A stretch of 64,000 nucleotides of DNA from an uncultured Ilyobacter sp. GTDB lineage: Bacteria > Fusobacteriota > Fusobacteriia > Fusobacteriales > Fusobacteriaceae. The DNA is taken from positions 744,001 to 808,000 of the forward strand of contig NZ_OY764058.1 in the NCBI RefSeq assembly GCF_963668085.1. The letters run 5' to 3'. Below are positions 8,675 to 17,030 of this stretch, in pieces. Positions within the stretch are counted from its first letter, which is position 1, and each line of letters opens with the position of its first letter. The notes under the pieces are model-generated. The model did not search any database and was not told where the DNA came from. It saw only the letters and a list, made by a program, of their open reading frames with translations. Made by a program: the position numbers and the translations under genes.

Positions 8675-8998
8675 TTACATTTCTTGAAGTTCGTGAAGAT
8701 TATTTATAAATTTTTTTGCCCTCTTTAGATTTTCTGCATCTCTTTCTGTTAATTCTGTAGCTCTATAAGATATTTTTAGTTCTTTTTCTTCTGTAGAGAC
8801 ACCTAAAAAATAATTAATTGATTTTCCAAAAAAATTAGCAAGCTTATTCAAATTTGATAAACTTATTTCTCTTTCACCATTTTCATACATTGATATCAAA
8901 GATCTTGAAATGCCTGTTAATTTTTCAATTTTTTCTTGTGTATATCCTAACTTAGATCTTGTTTCTTTTAAATTTTTTCCTACATTCTTCATAGACAT
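8675..8998 (-). CDS. Xre-family HTH regulator
   Basis: A 107-residue protein whose first 65 residues form a classical Xre/Cro HTH (LKETRSKLGYTQEKIEKLTG, then SRSLISMYENGEREISLSNL). The remaining residues form a helical tail that could contact the ImmA-like peptidase. It is first in a three-gene operon with a consensus promoter and a palindromic operator directly upstream, so autorepression is likely. It could act as antitoxin or repressor for the PIN protein. It is the only phage-repressor-like gene in the prophage part of the window. Confidence 0.85.
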   Translation of the reverse strand: MSMKNVGKNLKETRSKLGYTQEKIEKLTGISRSLISMYENGEREISLSNLNKLANFFGKSINYFLGVSTEEKELKISYRATELTERDAENLKRAKKFINNLHELQEM

Positions 8999-9098
8999 AT
9001 TAGCCTCCCTAATGCTCCTTTAACTTAGAATTTATTATATATTATATTAAGAATTATTTTGATTTATTTTTCAATTAGGCAGCTATTTTCTTATTTCT

Positions 9099-9148
9099 AT
9101 TGTAACATTTTTTTGAAAAAAGTCAACTTTTTGTTGCAATTTGTAACA
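9099..9148 (-). promoter_or_regulatory. xre promoter with overlapping operator
   Basis: Minus-strand TTGACT (9126-9121) and TACAAT (9104-9099) are separated by 16 bases. A 17-base imperfect palindrome, TGTTACAAATTGCAACA (9148-9132), lies immediately upstream of the -35, and a TGTTACA half-site overlaps the -10 region. This fits autoregulation by the Xre protein. Confidence 0.65.
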
Positions 9149-9161
9149 TTTTAAAAATTTA

Positions 9162-9617
9162 TTATTTTATAAAATATTCCCCTATACTCACCTCATACCT
9201 GTCCCGCATCTTCCTGCTGATCCCAATGAATGTCCTCTTGGGAATTATCACGCTTTTCTTAGAGGCCCATTTCCCTTTTGCATACTGGAATCTCAGGTAT
9301 TTCCCGTTCTTGACCTTTATCTTCCCACCATACTGATGAATCCTGGCATATTTTACATTTGTTCCTACCATGGCATAGTCATCCCCATGGGCTGGCCTTA
9401 TGCTGTGCTTTAGCCTTGAAGTTTTGGTTAGTGTTTTTCCCCCTCTCCTGTTTTTCTTCCAGGAATTCCCCACGGGATCTTTCTCCTGTCGGAAGTTTTT
9501 CATTGTCTGATTCTTCATATCTATGGATATCTTTTTCATCACTGGAGTCAGGTTTATTGCCCTCTTTTCCATAGTGTTGATTTTTACCACCAGTTCATCT
9601 ATGCTTATATTTCCCAT
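9162..9617 (-). CDS. Phage virion morphogenesis protein (Mu gpG-like)
   Basis: This 151-residue basic protein matches the Mu gpG/phage virion morphogenesis family. Hallmarks are DPVGNSWKK, SGKTLTKTSRLKHSI-like residues (here GGKTLTKTSRLKHSI) and the central VGTNVKYARIHQYGGKI motif. Such proteins act in head completion or tail attachment. It follows the gpF-like minor head gene with one small ORF between, and it is the last phage gene before the AT-rich cargo island. Confidence 0.85.
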   Translation of the reverse strand: MGNISIDELVVKINTMEKRAINLTPVMKKISIDMKNQTMKNFRQEKDPVGNSWKKNRRGGKTLTKTSRLKHSIRPAHGDDYAMVGTNVKYARIHQYGGKIKVKNGKYLRFQYAKGKWASKKSVIIPKRTFIGISRKMRDRYEVSIGEYFIK

Positions 9618-9668
9618 TTTGTCCCCTCCAAATTAAAACAGGACTGCAAAAGCAGCCCCATTCAAACT

Positions 9669-9857
9669 TTAATATATTTTTCCGCCCTCATAAAAATCTT
9701 TAGGTATTTTTATAGCTTTCTTAGTTTTTATGGCTTCCTCCATCATTTGGTAATTTTCTTCTGATAGGTCTGTTGAAACACCAGTCATGAAATAAGGCAC
9801 ATCCTTAAACATCTCTTCATATTCATCTACTTTATTAAAAAATTTATCTGCGTCCAT
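9669..9857 (-). CDS. Small acidic protein downstream of the minor head-protease fusion
   Basis: A 62-residue protein starting MDADKFFNKVDEYEEMFKDV, acidic at the N-terminus and basic at the C-terminus. I recognise no family. It lies 12 bases downstream of the minor head protein that carries a C-terminal metallopeptidase domain, and its AT-rich coding resembles that domain more than the structural genes. The pairing suggests a cognate inhibitor or chaperone for the protease domain, by analogy with polymorphic toxin/immunity pairs. This is inference from context only. Confidence 0.55.
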   Translation of the reverse strand: MDADKFFNKVDEYEEMFKDVPYFMTGVSTDLSEENYQMMEEAIKTKKAIKIPKDFYEGGKIY

Positions 9858-9869
9858 CTGAAACCACTC

Positions 9870-11453
9870 CTAATATTTAATTAATAATTTGGTAAAAATT
9901 TCTGTAAGTTCAGGATATCTTTCTTCTATAAATTTCCAGTCTTTTTCCCTGTTATGAGCCTTTATCTGAAATAAATTTGCATATACCTCATGTTGTATTG
10001 CCCCTGGTCTTTTCCAGTATGAATTATCGTGACCATACCTTATTCTGACCTTTCCTCTGGATAAACCGTTTATTATATCCTGGAGACCTCCGTTAGAAAT
10101 ATCCATTTCATTGCTATCTTTAAACACCTCTCTGTAATCCTCTACAAGTTTCAAGCAATTTTTTCTGAACCTCAGTTTTTTCCTAGATATATTTTCTACA
10201 ATATCATAAAATTCAGAAAAGTCACTTTCATATCTTACAGTCGGCTTCCACCCTTTCTTCTTAAATTCTTTCATATTGTCTATGAAGTGCCCAAACTCGT
10301 GTGCAATAGTTTCAATCTGCTCATTAGATCTTATATATATTTTCGAGCTCCCACTCATATAATAGGCCCCGCCTCTTATCTCCTGGACTCCCAGTTTCGG
10401 ACCGTATTCCCTGACGATATTTTGTATCTCTTCAGGTGAGTCTTTGAATGTTTCCACAAGTCTGCTTTTATAATGTCTATTCAGCTGCTCAAAAGTCTGT
10501 TCAAGAATTTTTTCATTGATTTTATCAATATCTTTCTCTTTAATTTTAACACTCTTTTCCACGTTTTTCCACAGTCTTCCGGGGTTTCCCTTGAATGTCC
10601 CCAGGCTGTCTATGAGTTCCCTGTCATCTTTCGTGACTTTGCTTAGTTTCAGCCCGTCCTCCAGGAACTCCTCTTTTGTCATGGATATTACCCCGGATCT
10701 GCACTGGTAATGGTTTCCCGGGTAGATATCGTTCCATATGGGATCAGTGGCCAGGTAGATTTTACCATCCATCCTCCTGCATATCTCTGTGGTGTCGTCA
10801 TCATTCACGGCATCATACATGAGATACGGAAAATCCTCTTTTGCAGACATCTGCTCTCTGTATGTCCCCACATTATAGCCGTTGATTATATTTGTACGGA
10901 ATACATTCTCCAGATAATACCCCTGCTCCCCGAAACCTTCCTTCATAGCATCTTTGATGACGGTTTTCTTCCATTCCATGAATGTCGATCCCTCTTCCAC
11001 AGCCTTTTCCAGCCTCTTCATCATCCTTTTGGTCACTTCCAGCTCTGTGGACTTTTTTATCCATTTGAAGTTCGCCCTTACTTCCTCGGTTATGGGGTCT
11101 ACCTCGTCCCACAGTTTGGCCTCCCTGCCGGTCAGGTATTTTATGGCATCCTCATACTTCAGGTTAAACGGGTTCAGTTCCTCTTCAAATTCCGATACCT
11201 GGGATTTTATGGCCAGCTTATCCATGTACCCCACCAGGGCCGAAATTATAAAGAACTCTTCCAGCTCCTCCAGGTTCAGACTTATTTCCAGTTCTCCTAT
11301 GGAGTCGATCTTTTTCAGTTTACCTGTTATCTGCTGTGACAGGCTCTTTACAAGGTAGGGCATTACCTCCTCTGTATTTTCTTCCAGTATCCTGCTTTTT
11401 TCAGCACTAATACCTCTTTTTATATCCGTGTTCCCCTCTTTCCCTCCGGGCAA
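9870..11453 (-). CDS. Minor head protein (Mu gpF/SPP1 gp7-like) fused to a HEFGH metallopeptidase domain
   Basis: The first ~290 of 527 residues form a gpF/gp7-type head morphogenesis protein, with VFRTNIINGYNVGTYREQM and the NDDDTTEICRRMDGKIYLAT...YPGNHYQCRSGVI region typical of the Phage_Mu_F domain. The C-terminal ~190 residues form a separate domain with HEFGH (H385, E386, H389) and a later HEVYAN segment (E489) that could supply the third zinc ligand. Base composition shifts towards AT in this domain, suggesting a grafted module. Minor head proteins are packaged in few copies, so the domain could be delivered with the DNA. It overlaps the portal gene by 47 bases. Confidence 0.8.
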   Translation of the reverse strand: MPGGKEGNTDIKRGISAEKSRILEENTEEVMPYLVKSLSQQITGKLKKIDSIGELEISLNLEELEEFFIISALVGYMDKLAIKSQVSEFEEELNPFNLKYEDAIKYLTGREAKLWDEVDPITEEVRANFKWIKKSTELEVTKRMMKRLEKAVEEGSTFMEWKKTVIKDAMKEGFGEQGYYLENVFRTNIINGYNVGTYREQMSAKEDFPYLMYDAVNDDDTTEICRRMDGKIYLATDPIWNDIYPGNHYQCRSGVISMTKEEFLEDGLKLSKVTKDDRELIDSLGTFKGNPGRLWKNVEKSVKIKEKDIDKINEKILEQTFEQLNRHYKSRLVETFKDSPEEIQNIVREYGPKLGVQEIRGGAYYMSGSSKIYIRSNEQIETIAHEFGHFIDNMKEFKKKGWKPTVRYESDFSEFYDIVENISRKKLRFRKNCLKLVEDYREVFKDSNEMDISNGGLQDIINGLSRGKVRIRYGHDNSYWKRPGAIQHEVYANLFQIKAHNREKDWKFIEERYPELTEIFTKLLIKY

Positions 11454-12669
11454 ACTCCTTTACTTCTTTTTTTCTTATTGCTTCTACAGGTATACCCAGA
11501 TGTTCAGACAGGTATACCTCGTCTACCTCATACCCCGCCTCTGATATTGTCTTGATTGTAGTTGCCTTCTGGGTTTCCACCTGTTCCCTTATGAGGTTTA
11601 CCTGCTCCTCTTCCTTCTGGTCTTTTTCCTTCTCAAATTTTATATAGTAGTCGTTGGGATCATATCCCTGTACCAGCCCGTCCAGTATTATTATCTTCTG
11701 GAAATTGTCCCTGGTGAATTTCAGTATCTCCTCTTCCTGTTTTTCCTGCTCTATCTGTTGGAGCTTGTCTCTGGAATAGCTCCCTGTCCCTGCATTGGCG
11801 TTGGAATAATCAGCACCCAGGATGTACTTTGATATTTCCCCCTTCCACCTGTCTTCCAGATTGGTGTGTATCTCCACTTTCAGGTCTGCCAGGTTTATAA
11901 AATGCACCGAGTCTTTCAGCCCTGCTTCCCATGTCGGGATAGCCAGGACATCCCTTCCCTTCATCTCCTTCAGCTGTGCAGCCCTTGCCTTCACCTGTTC
12001 CTCGTCCTCATTGGCATCATAGGCAAATACTGTTATCACTTCCCCGTATCTGTCGGCAATGGCCCTCATTTTGTCCATAATGCTGTTTTTTGCTTCGTAT
12101 ATCCCCTGGAGCGGTCTCAGTACGCTCTGCCCCTGGACATTCACGAGGGATTCGTTGTATACGATTACCATATATTTCATGGGATCATCCAGGTTTATAT
12201 CTTTTGTCCCTGTGGTTACATACCAGCCCTTTTCACTGTCATAAAAAGTATATTCCTGTGGAAGTTCCACCAGTTCCTTTATCTCGTAGTCCTCATTCCA
12301 TACTATTTCATAGGCCCCGTATCCGTAGTATCTGGATTTGTCCATTGATTTTATAACCTTGTATACATTCAGGTTCGACAGCCTTGTTTCTATCTCCTTG
12401 GCGTATTCCTTGTTTTCCTCGTTCATACAGGAGATACTCCACTCCCTGCTGGCCACCCCCATGGAGATTTTTCTGGCAGCATAAGATATATCGATGTCCT
12501 CCATCATCTGTCTCACCACGTCAGAGGTCAGGACAGGTATGCCGTAATACCCCTCTATTTTTATCAGCTCCTCCACCACCGATTTCATGAGGGTACTGCT
12601 GATTTTACGGGGCTTTTTGTCTTCAAATTCCCCGTTGTTCCTAAAAAAAGCCTTCATCTTGCTAAACAT
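11407..12669 (-). CDS. Phage portal protein (Mu gp29-like, DUF935)
   Basis: A 420-residue protein with DUF935/gp29 features: ISYAARKISMGVASREWSIS, YGYGAYEIVWNEDYEI near residue 120, SVLRPLQGIYEAKNSIMDKM, and ILGADYSNANAGTGSYSRDK. It forms the dodecameric ring at the unique capsid vertex through which DNA is packaged and ejected. It lies between terL and the minor head gene, as in Mu. The C-terminal part is charged and ends in a basic tail (GYKKRY). Confidence 0.85.
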   Translation of the reverse strand: MFSKMKAFFRNNGEFEDKKPRKISSTLMKSVVEELIKIEGYYGIPVLTSDVVRQMMEDIDISYAARKISMGVASREWSISCMNEENKEYAKEIETRLSNLNVYKVIKSMDKSRYYGYGAYEIVWNEDYEIKELVELPQEYTFYDSEKGWYVTTGTKDINLDDPMKYMVIVYNESLVNVQGQSVLRPLQGIYEAKNSIMDKMRAIADRYGEVITVFAYDANEDEEQVKARAAQLKEMKGRDVLAIPTWEAGLKDSVHFINLADLKVEIHTNLEDRWKGEISKYILGADYSNANAGTGSYSRDKLQQIEQEKQEEEILKFTRDNFQKIIILDGLVQGYDPNDYYIKFEKEKDQKEEEQVNLIREQVETQKATTIKTISEAGYEVDEVYLSEHLGIPVEAIRKKEVKEFARRERGEHGYKKRY

Positions 12670-12688
12670 TCTATATTCACCCCTTCAT

Positions 12689-14185
12689 CTACATCGCTAT
12701 TATAGGAGCACTTACAGCTATGCCTCTGCCCCCTCCATATCTTCCTTTCTGCACCAGGATGGCAGCATAGGAGCATACATCCACCGCATCATCATGGGCA
12801 CCGTTGGGAAATTTTGTCAGTTGATCCTCCAGCTGGGAGATCTTGGCCATATTCATGTTAAAAAATACCTTCTTGTTTTCAAGCATAATAGAAAATGGTA
12901 TTGATCTCGTCACCTTGTCCGTATCGGCCTTGAGGACTTTTAACGGTGCCGCCTCTCTCTTTGCCTGCTGTATTAGTCCCGTCCCCGACTGCTTGTCCTC
13001 ACATGCCTGAAACATCACATTCCACCTGGACCTCAGCCCCTTTATTATTCTCCACTGGTCAGGCACTTCTATTTTCTCCATGTACAGGTCCACCAGATAG
13101 AGGTTGCTCATTTTATCCACGTCCCATGTGGCTATAGCAGTGAAGTCATTCTTTTTTCCTGTTTTCAGGGCGGTATCAATGGTCTGGAACCTCAGGCAGT
13201 CCTTGGAAAACACTGTTCTTGTCCCTTCATCTGTTTCCACTTCCATATATCCGTCTTTCATCCTGAAATACCGGAAGTCTTTTCTCCTCATTATCTCCCC
13301 GCCGTCCACGGTTGGCTTTTGCTGGTACAGGGAATCCCATTCCAGTCTTCCCACTGCCTGCTTTGTCTTCAGGAGTTCATCCTTGGGAAATCTTTCCGGC
13401 CACAGGGGATCTCCCGGCTCTCTTCCCAGGATGTCGTCCTCTTCCGCCACTGCAGGGAAGTTTACCAGTTCAAATTCCTCCCCTTCCCCTTCATCCATGG
13501 CTTTTATGAGCATCCCCGCCAGGTCTTCCTCATGCCACCTGGTCTGTATTACTATTATCCCGCCACCTGGGGCTAGTCTTGTCCTTATCGTCGATTTATA
13601 CCAGTCCCATACTCTTTCTCTCTTGATGGTCGACTGGGCATCCTCCCTGTTTTTAAAAGGGTCATCTATTATGGCCACATGTGCCCCTTTACCGGTGGCA
13701 GATCCTCCCACCCCTGTGGCGGCGAATGCTCCCCTCTGTCCTTCTATCCCCCATTCTTTTACACTTGAGCTGTCCTTTGATACTTCCACACCAAATACAG
13801 ACTCATGCTCCTTGAATGTATCCCGGCATATCCTGGAGAATTTCTCTGCCAGGTCAGCCGAATAACTGGCGGCTATTATCTCCCAGTCAGGATTGTTCCC
13901 CAGCACCCATGCAGGGAATTTCTTGGTGCTTACCTCACTTTTCCCGTGTCTCGGTGGCATACAGACTATGAGCCTGGGACTTTTTCCCTCTTTTACCTCC
14001 TCCACAAACTTTTCCAGCCTGTTTATAAGGTATCTCAGGTGTTTGGCACTCTTCCAGTTGCCCCTCCCGTCTTCCAGGAGAAAGTCCTCCAGGCTCTCCC
14101 TCATCCTTTTCCTTCTTCTCTTCCTTATCTCCAGTTCAGCGGCAGCCTTTATCTGTATGGGAGTAAATTTATTTAGTTCCTCCAT
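12689..14185 (-). CDS. terL: Terminase large subunit
   Basis: A 498-residue packaging motor. The N-terminal ATPase has Walker A MPPRHGKSE (about residue 76), Walker B AIIDDP and the coupling region IVIQTRWHEEDLAG. The C-terminal RNase H-like nuclease has TIDTALKTGKKNDFTAIATW, ACEDKQSG and GAHDDAVDV, the usual three acidic positions. It overlaps the terS end by 17 bases. A full set of motifs suggests an active enzyme. Confidence 0.95.
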   Translation of the reverse strand: MEELNKFTPIQIKAAAELEIRKRRRKRMRESLEDFLLEDGRGNWKSAKHLRYLINRLEKFVEEVKEGKSPRLIVCMPPRHGKSEVSTKKFPAWVLGNNPDWEIIAASYSADLAEKFSRICRDTFKEHESVFGVEVSKDSSSVKEWGIEGQRGAFAATGVGGSATGKGAHVAIIDDPFKNREDAQSTIKRERVWDWYKSTIRTRLAPGGGIIVIQTRWHEEDLAGMLIKAMDEGEGEEFELVNFPAVAEEDDILGREPGDPLWPERFPKDELLKTKQAVGRLEWDSLYQQKPTVDGGEIMRRKDFRYFRMKDGYMEVETDEGTRTVFSKDCLRFQTIDTALKTGKKNDFTAIATWDVDKMSNLYLVDLYMEKIEVPDQWRIIKGLRSRWNVMFQACEDKQSGTGLIQQAKREAAPLKVLKADTDKVTRSIPFSIMLENKKVFFNMNMAKISQLEDQLTKFPNGAHDDAVDVCSYAAILVQKGRYGGGRGIAVSAPIIAM

Positions 14186-14948
14186 TCAGCAACGCCTCCA
14201 GTTCTTCATCGTTCATCTTGCTAAGGTCTATCTTATGATCCCCTTTTATCTCCTGTTTCACTTCCTGTCTGTCCTTGTACTCGTCAGGGGCTATATTCTT
14301 GAGCCCGAATTTTATTGCATTCACATCTCCGGGGATATGTTTCACACTGTCTTTTCTCTTTCTCCCCACCTTTTTCCCGTAGGAAAAGACATCCTCCTCA
14401 CTTGCCTCTGAAGCCTCGTACCCGAATGCTCTCTTATCCAGGGCTCTTTCATATTTCCATTTCCTCAGTGCCTCTGATCTTGATTTGTTCAGTATCTCGT
14501 TAAATTCCGGCCTTTTGATATATTTATAAAAGGTGGATTCTGATATCAGGAGAAGCTCTGCCAGTTCCTTGTTGGAATACTTCCGTTCCCCGTTTAATTT
14601 CAGCTGCTTTGAATACATCCCCAGTTCTGCCAGCATCTTTGGCCCGTATGGGCTGTTGCTTTTTGCAGGTGATTCCATGTTCAGGATTATTTCCGGCACA
14701 TCCACATAACCTGACAGATCATTCCACCTGTGCCTCTGTATCCAGTTCTGCAGTCTCTGTGGTGTCACTCTGTATTTCTTGGCTATCCCGCTTTTGCTCA
14801 GCCTCTTTGACCTCACTATATCTGCTATATAGTGCTCGTATTCTTCCAGGTCCCTTGTGCTTATCCCCTGCTCTTTCAGTGCTTTGGACAGGAGCCTCTG
14901 ATATTCGTGTTTTGCCTTCCTGTATTTCACAGTCTTTGTTATATCCAT
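14169..14948 (-). CDS. terS: Terminase small subunit
   Basis: A 259-residue DNA-binding protein with two helix-turn-helix-like regions: LSKSGIAKKYRVTPQRLQNW (residues about 51-70) and YSNKELAELLLISESTFYKY (about 104-123). It is followed by an oligomerisation region and an acidic tail. It resembles phBC6A51-type small terminases that recognise the pac or cos site. It is first in the late operon, has a GGGAGG ribosome site, and lies just after leader hairpin copy A. Overlap with terL supports co-translation. Confidence 0.8.
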   Translation of the reverse strand: MDITKTVKYRKAKHEYQRLLSKALKEQGISTRDLEEYEHYIADIVRSKRLSKSGIAKKYRVTPQRLQNWIQRHRWNDLSGYVDVPEIILNMESPAKSNSPYGPKMLAELGMYSKQLKLNGERKYSNKELAELLLISESTFYKYIKRPEFNEILNKSRSEALRKWKYERALDKRAFGYEASEASEEDVFSYGKKVGRKRKDSVKHIPGDVNAIKFGLKNIAPDEYKDRQEVKQEIKGDHKIDLSKMNDEELEALLNGGTK

Positions 14949-14971
14949 TAATTACCTCCCGATAAAAAAAA

Positions 14972-15013
14972 GAGCCCGAAAAGAGCTGCATGTCACAACT
15001 CTGATTCGGACTC
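14972..15013 (-). promoter_or_regulatory. Leader hairpin copy A, followed by a U-tract
   Basis: On the minus strand GAGTCCGAA (15013-15005) pairs over 9 positions with TTCGGGCTC (14980-14972), with an inner AGAGTTG/CAGCTCT stem. A run of eight Ts follows, only a few bases before the terS ribosome site. It resembles the element at 5683-5724, and both share upstream AGAGACC. Confidence 0.6.
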
Positions 15014-15432
15014 AAGGTCTCTGATCTGTATTTAATTTACTTTTTATTATTTTACTATATTTTTCTTATCTTTTATACATTTCTATTTTTCATTTTAAAA
15101 TTATTTAATTATATCCAGGAGATCAGGATCATATTTCTTCTCTTTTATCCAGGTAATAACTATCAGATGATATTTTTTTATCCTTTTGATAAATTTATTT
15201 TGACCACCTGATCAGATCTATACTCCACTTATTTTTTACTTGCTATTTTGTCAAACTAGCAACTTTCAGACAGTAAATTGACATCTTAAGGATAAGATCT
15301 AGTTTATCATTTACACTTTACCTCCCTATTACTTGCTATTATATTATGTAATAGCAAGGGGAAGGGGGACACTCTACAATAGAATGCCCCCCTCTGTTTT
15401 GGAGAAGAAAAACTTTTCTACTATAACATTCT
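15014..15432 (-). promoter_or_regulatory. Non-coding late-operon control region
   Basis: I see no gene in these 419 bases. Two hairpins stand out: 15332-15358 (10-bp stem CTTGCTATTA) and 15364-15392 (a 12-bp stem with a G5/C5 outer part). TTGCTA recurs at 15240-15265. No convincing -35/-10 pair for terS is visible, so late transcription may need a phage activator. Confidence 0.4.
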
Positions 15433-15633
15433 TTATAATTGGAGATGTTCCTCCCTGATTATATAAATATATTTATTGCCACACCTTTTATCTCTGCAGG
15501 TGAATATAAATTTACTTCCGTCACTCTTAAAGTTGGTCCTTCCTTCCACTTCTATCCATCCATCTTTTACATATGCAAGCTTAGTTCCACATTTTTCACA
15601 TTTAATCCACTTTTCCAAATTTTGCCCTCCCAT
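15433..15633 (-). CDS. Com-like zinc-ribbon protein
   Basis: A 66-residue protein with WIKCEKCGTKL near the N-terminus and FTCRDKRCGNKYIYI near the C-terminus, giving two Cys pairs that could bind zinc. This resembles Com of Mu-like phages, a small RNA-binding activator of mom translation. No mom gene follows in the window, so the target here may differ. It is the only gene between terS and the integrase. Confidence 0.55.
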   Translation of the reverse strand: MGGQNLEKWIKCEKCGTKLAYVKDGWIEVEGRTNFKSDGSKFIFTCRDKRCGNKYIYIIREEHLQL

Positions 15634-15975
15634 TCAAGTATTGTTTTATCCATTAGCCATTCAAGGCTCAAATTGCTAAAATTAGCGGAAGTAATTTTTT
15701 AAGAGGAGCCTAAACAAAGACTCTATACTTACAGCCACTTTTTTAAACAGCTTGTGTAAAAACTTCATATAAAAATCATTGATAATACTGACCTAAAAAT
15801 AATTACTCGGAGTCCTCACGACAAAGTCACGTTTAGACGACATAACATGTACAGTAAATGTCTTATTGCTAAATCTTTAATTAACCCTTATTAAATAAGG
15901 GCTCAATACACCGTATAATATTTTTGAAAAAATCGAAAAGCTGTTGATACAGTCTGTTTAAAAACCAGTAATTTT
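15634..15975. other. Non-coding interval between com-like gene and integrase
   Basis: No credible ORF is present in these 342 bases. A perfect 17-base hairpin, CCCTTATTAAATAAGGG, lies at 15885-15901. The interval may hold regulatory or attachment sequences, but none can be identified with confidence. Confidence 0.35.
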
Positions 15976-16854
15976 TTATTTATATTTTTTGGCCAGTTTT
16001 TCCATCCTTTTTCTCTTTTCTTCCAGGGATCTTTCCTTGTAGATCTTCAAAGTTTCTATCCCGTTATGTCCCAGATCATCTGCCAGTGTCTGGAGATCTG
16101 TTCCCATATTAATCTCATTAACAGTGTAGTGGTGCCTCAGATTGTGTGGAAAACATTTCTCTTTTTTTACCCTTGCTTTTCTGGCATAGCTTTTCATGAG
16201 ATTATGCACCTGTTTTCTTCCCAAAGGGTTCTCAGATTTTTTTATAGAATGAAATACCCACTGACTTTCGATCTTTCTGTCAGCTATATATTTTTTTATC
16301 TTGTTCCTTATATTGGGAGGAAGTATCACAGTCCTGACTTTTCCCTTGGATTCTATCTCCATGATTGTCTTTCTAAGCTGTTTTATATTTAAACTCAATG
16401 CTTCACTAACCCTAAGTCCCGTGGTAGCCAATAAAAGAAACAAGATATAATCCCTTTCCCTATTCTCTTTGGCCACTTTCAGCAACCTGTTTACTTCCTT
16501 GACTGAGATCTCTTTATCATAGCCAATATTATTTATTTTATATTTCAGGTCGGGGATATTGATTTTTACCAGTTCACCGTATTCATTTATTACGGTAACC
16601 TTTGTCCTCTGCCCATACTCCTGGTACAGGTATCTGATAAAGAACTTCAAGCCTTTAAAATAAGAGGCTGCCGTCCTGACACTTACCCCCCTGTCTTTTA
16701 ATAAATATTCCTTGTACCCTCCTATCACTCCAGGATCTATGTTTTCAAGTTCTCCCTCATACCAGTTGAGAAATATATTTACAGAGTAAGTCAGGGACTT
16801 AATGGTATTTTCACTGTGGTATTTTTTCTTCATATATTCATAAAAGCTGTTCAT
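15976..16854 (-). CDS. Tyrosine recombinase / phage integrase
   Basis: A 292-residue integrase with an N-terminal SAM-like core-binding domain (HSENTIKSLTYSVNIFLNWY) and a C-terminal catalytic domain. Catalytic landmarks are TGLRVSEALSL (Arg I), ESKGKVRTVILP (beta-hairpin Lys), HNLRHHY (H-xx-R), LGHNGIETLKIY (His and the nucleophilic Tyr). It is divergent from the adjacent HEPN operon. Position at the end of the phage module suggests it integrates this element, although XerC/D-like use cannot be excluded. Confidence 0.9.
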   Translation of the reverse strand: MNSFYEYMKKKYHSENTIKSLTYSVNIFLNWYEGELENIDPGVIGGYKEYLLKDRGVSVRTAASYFKGLKFFIRYLYQEYGQRTKVTVINEYGELVKINIPDLKYKINNIGYDKEISVKEVNRLLKVAKENRERDYILFLLLATTGLRVSEALSLNIKQLRKTIMEIESKGKVRTVILPPNIRNKIKKYIADRKIESQWVFHSIKKSENPLGRKQVHNLMKSYARKARVKKEKCFPHNLRHHYTVNEINMGTDLQTLADDLGHNGIETLKIYKERSLEEKRKRMEKLAKKYK

Positions 16855-16967
16855 TGCTGATCTCCCTCTGATATTTGTCTCTCCTATATATTAAAATATA
16901 TTTTTATTAAAAAAGTATGGGGAAAATTAAATAATTATAAATTTAATAAAAAGTATTTAAAATAAAG

Positions 16968-16996
16968 TTGCTCTGTTTATAAAATTTATATATACT
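16968..16996 (+). promoter_or_regulatory. Promoter of the HEPN operon
   Basis: TTGCTC (16968-16973) and TATACT (16991-16996) are 17 bases apart. The start codon at 17031 is preceded by AAGAGGTG. Confidence 0.55.
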
Positions 16997-17030
16997 TTAT
17001 ATTAGAATAAAATAATTTAAGAGGTGTAAA

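Noticed and set aside
10710..11339. Plus-strand 209-codon frame opposite the minor head gene
   Set aside because: It is antisense to a clearly conserved phage gene and encodes a low-plausibility H/F/C/P-rich protein.
13104..13865. Plus-strand 253-codon frame opposite terL
   Set aside because: Antisense shadow of the terminase, S/P-rich with no ribosome site.
14972..15013. Hammerhead ribozyme in the phage leader
   Set aside because: No CTGATGA/GAAA/GTC core is present on either strand; the structure is a simple stem-loop with a T-run.
1339..16854. Tailocin instead of phage
   Set aside because: Complete terminase, portal, capsid and decoration genes indicate a DNA-packaging particle.
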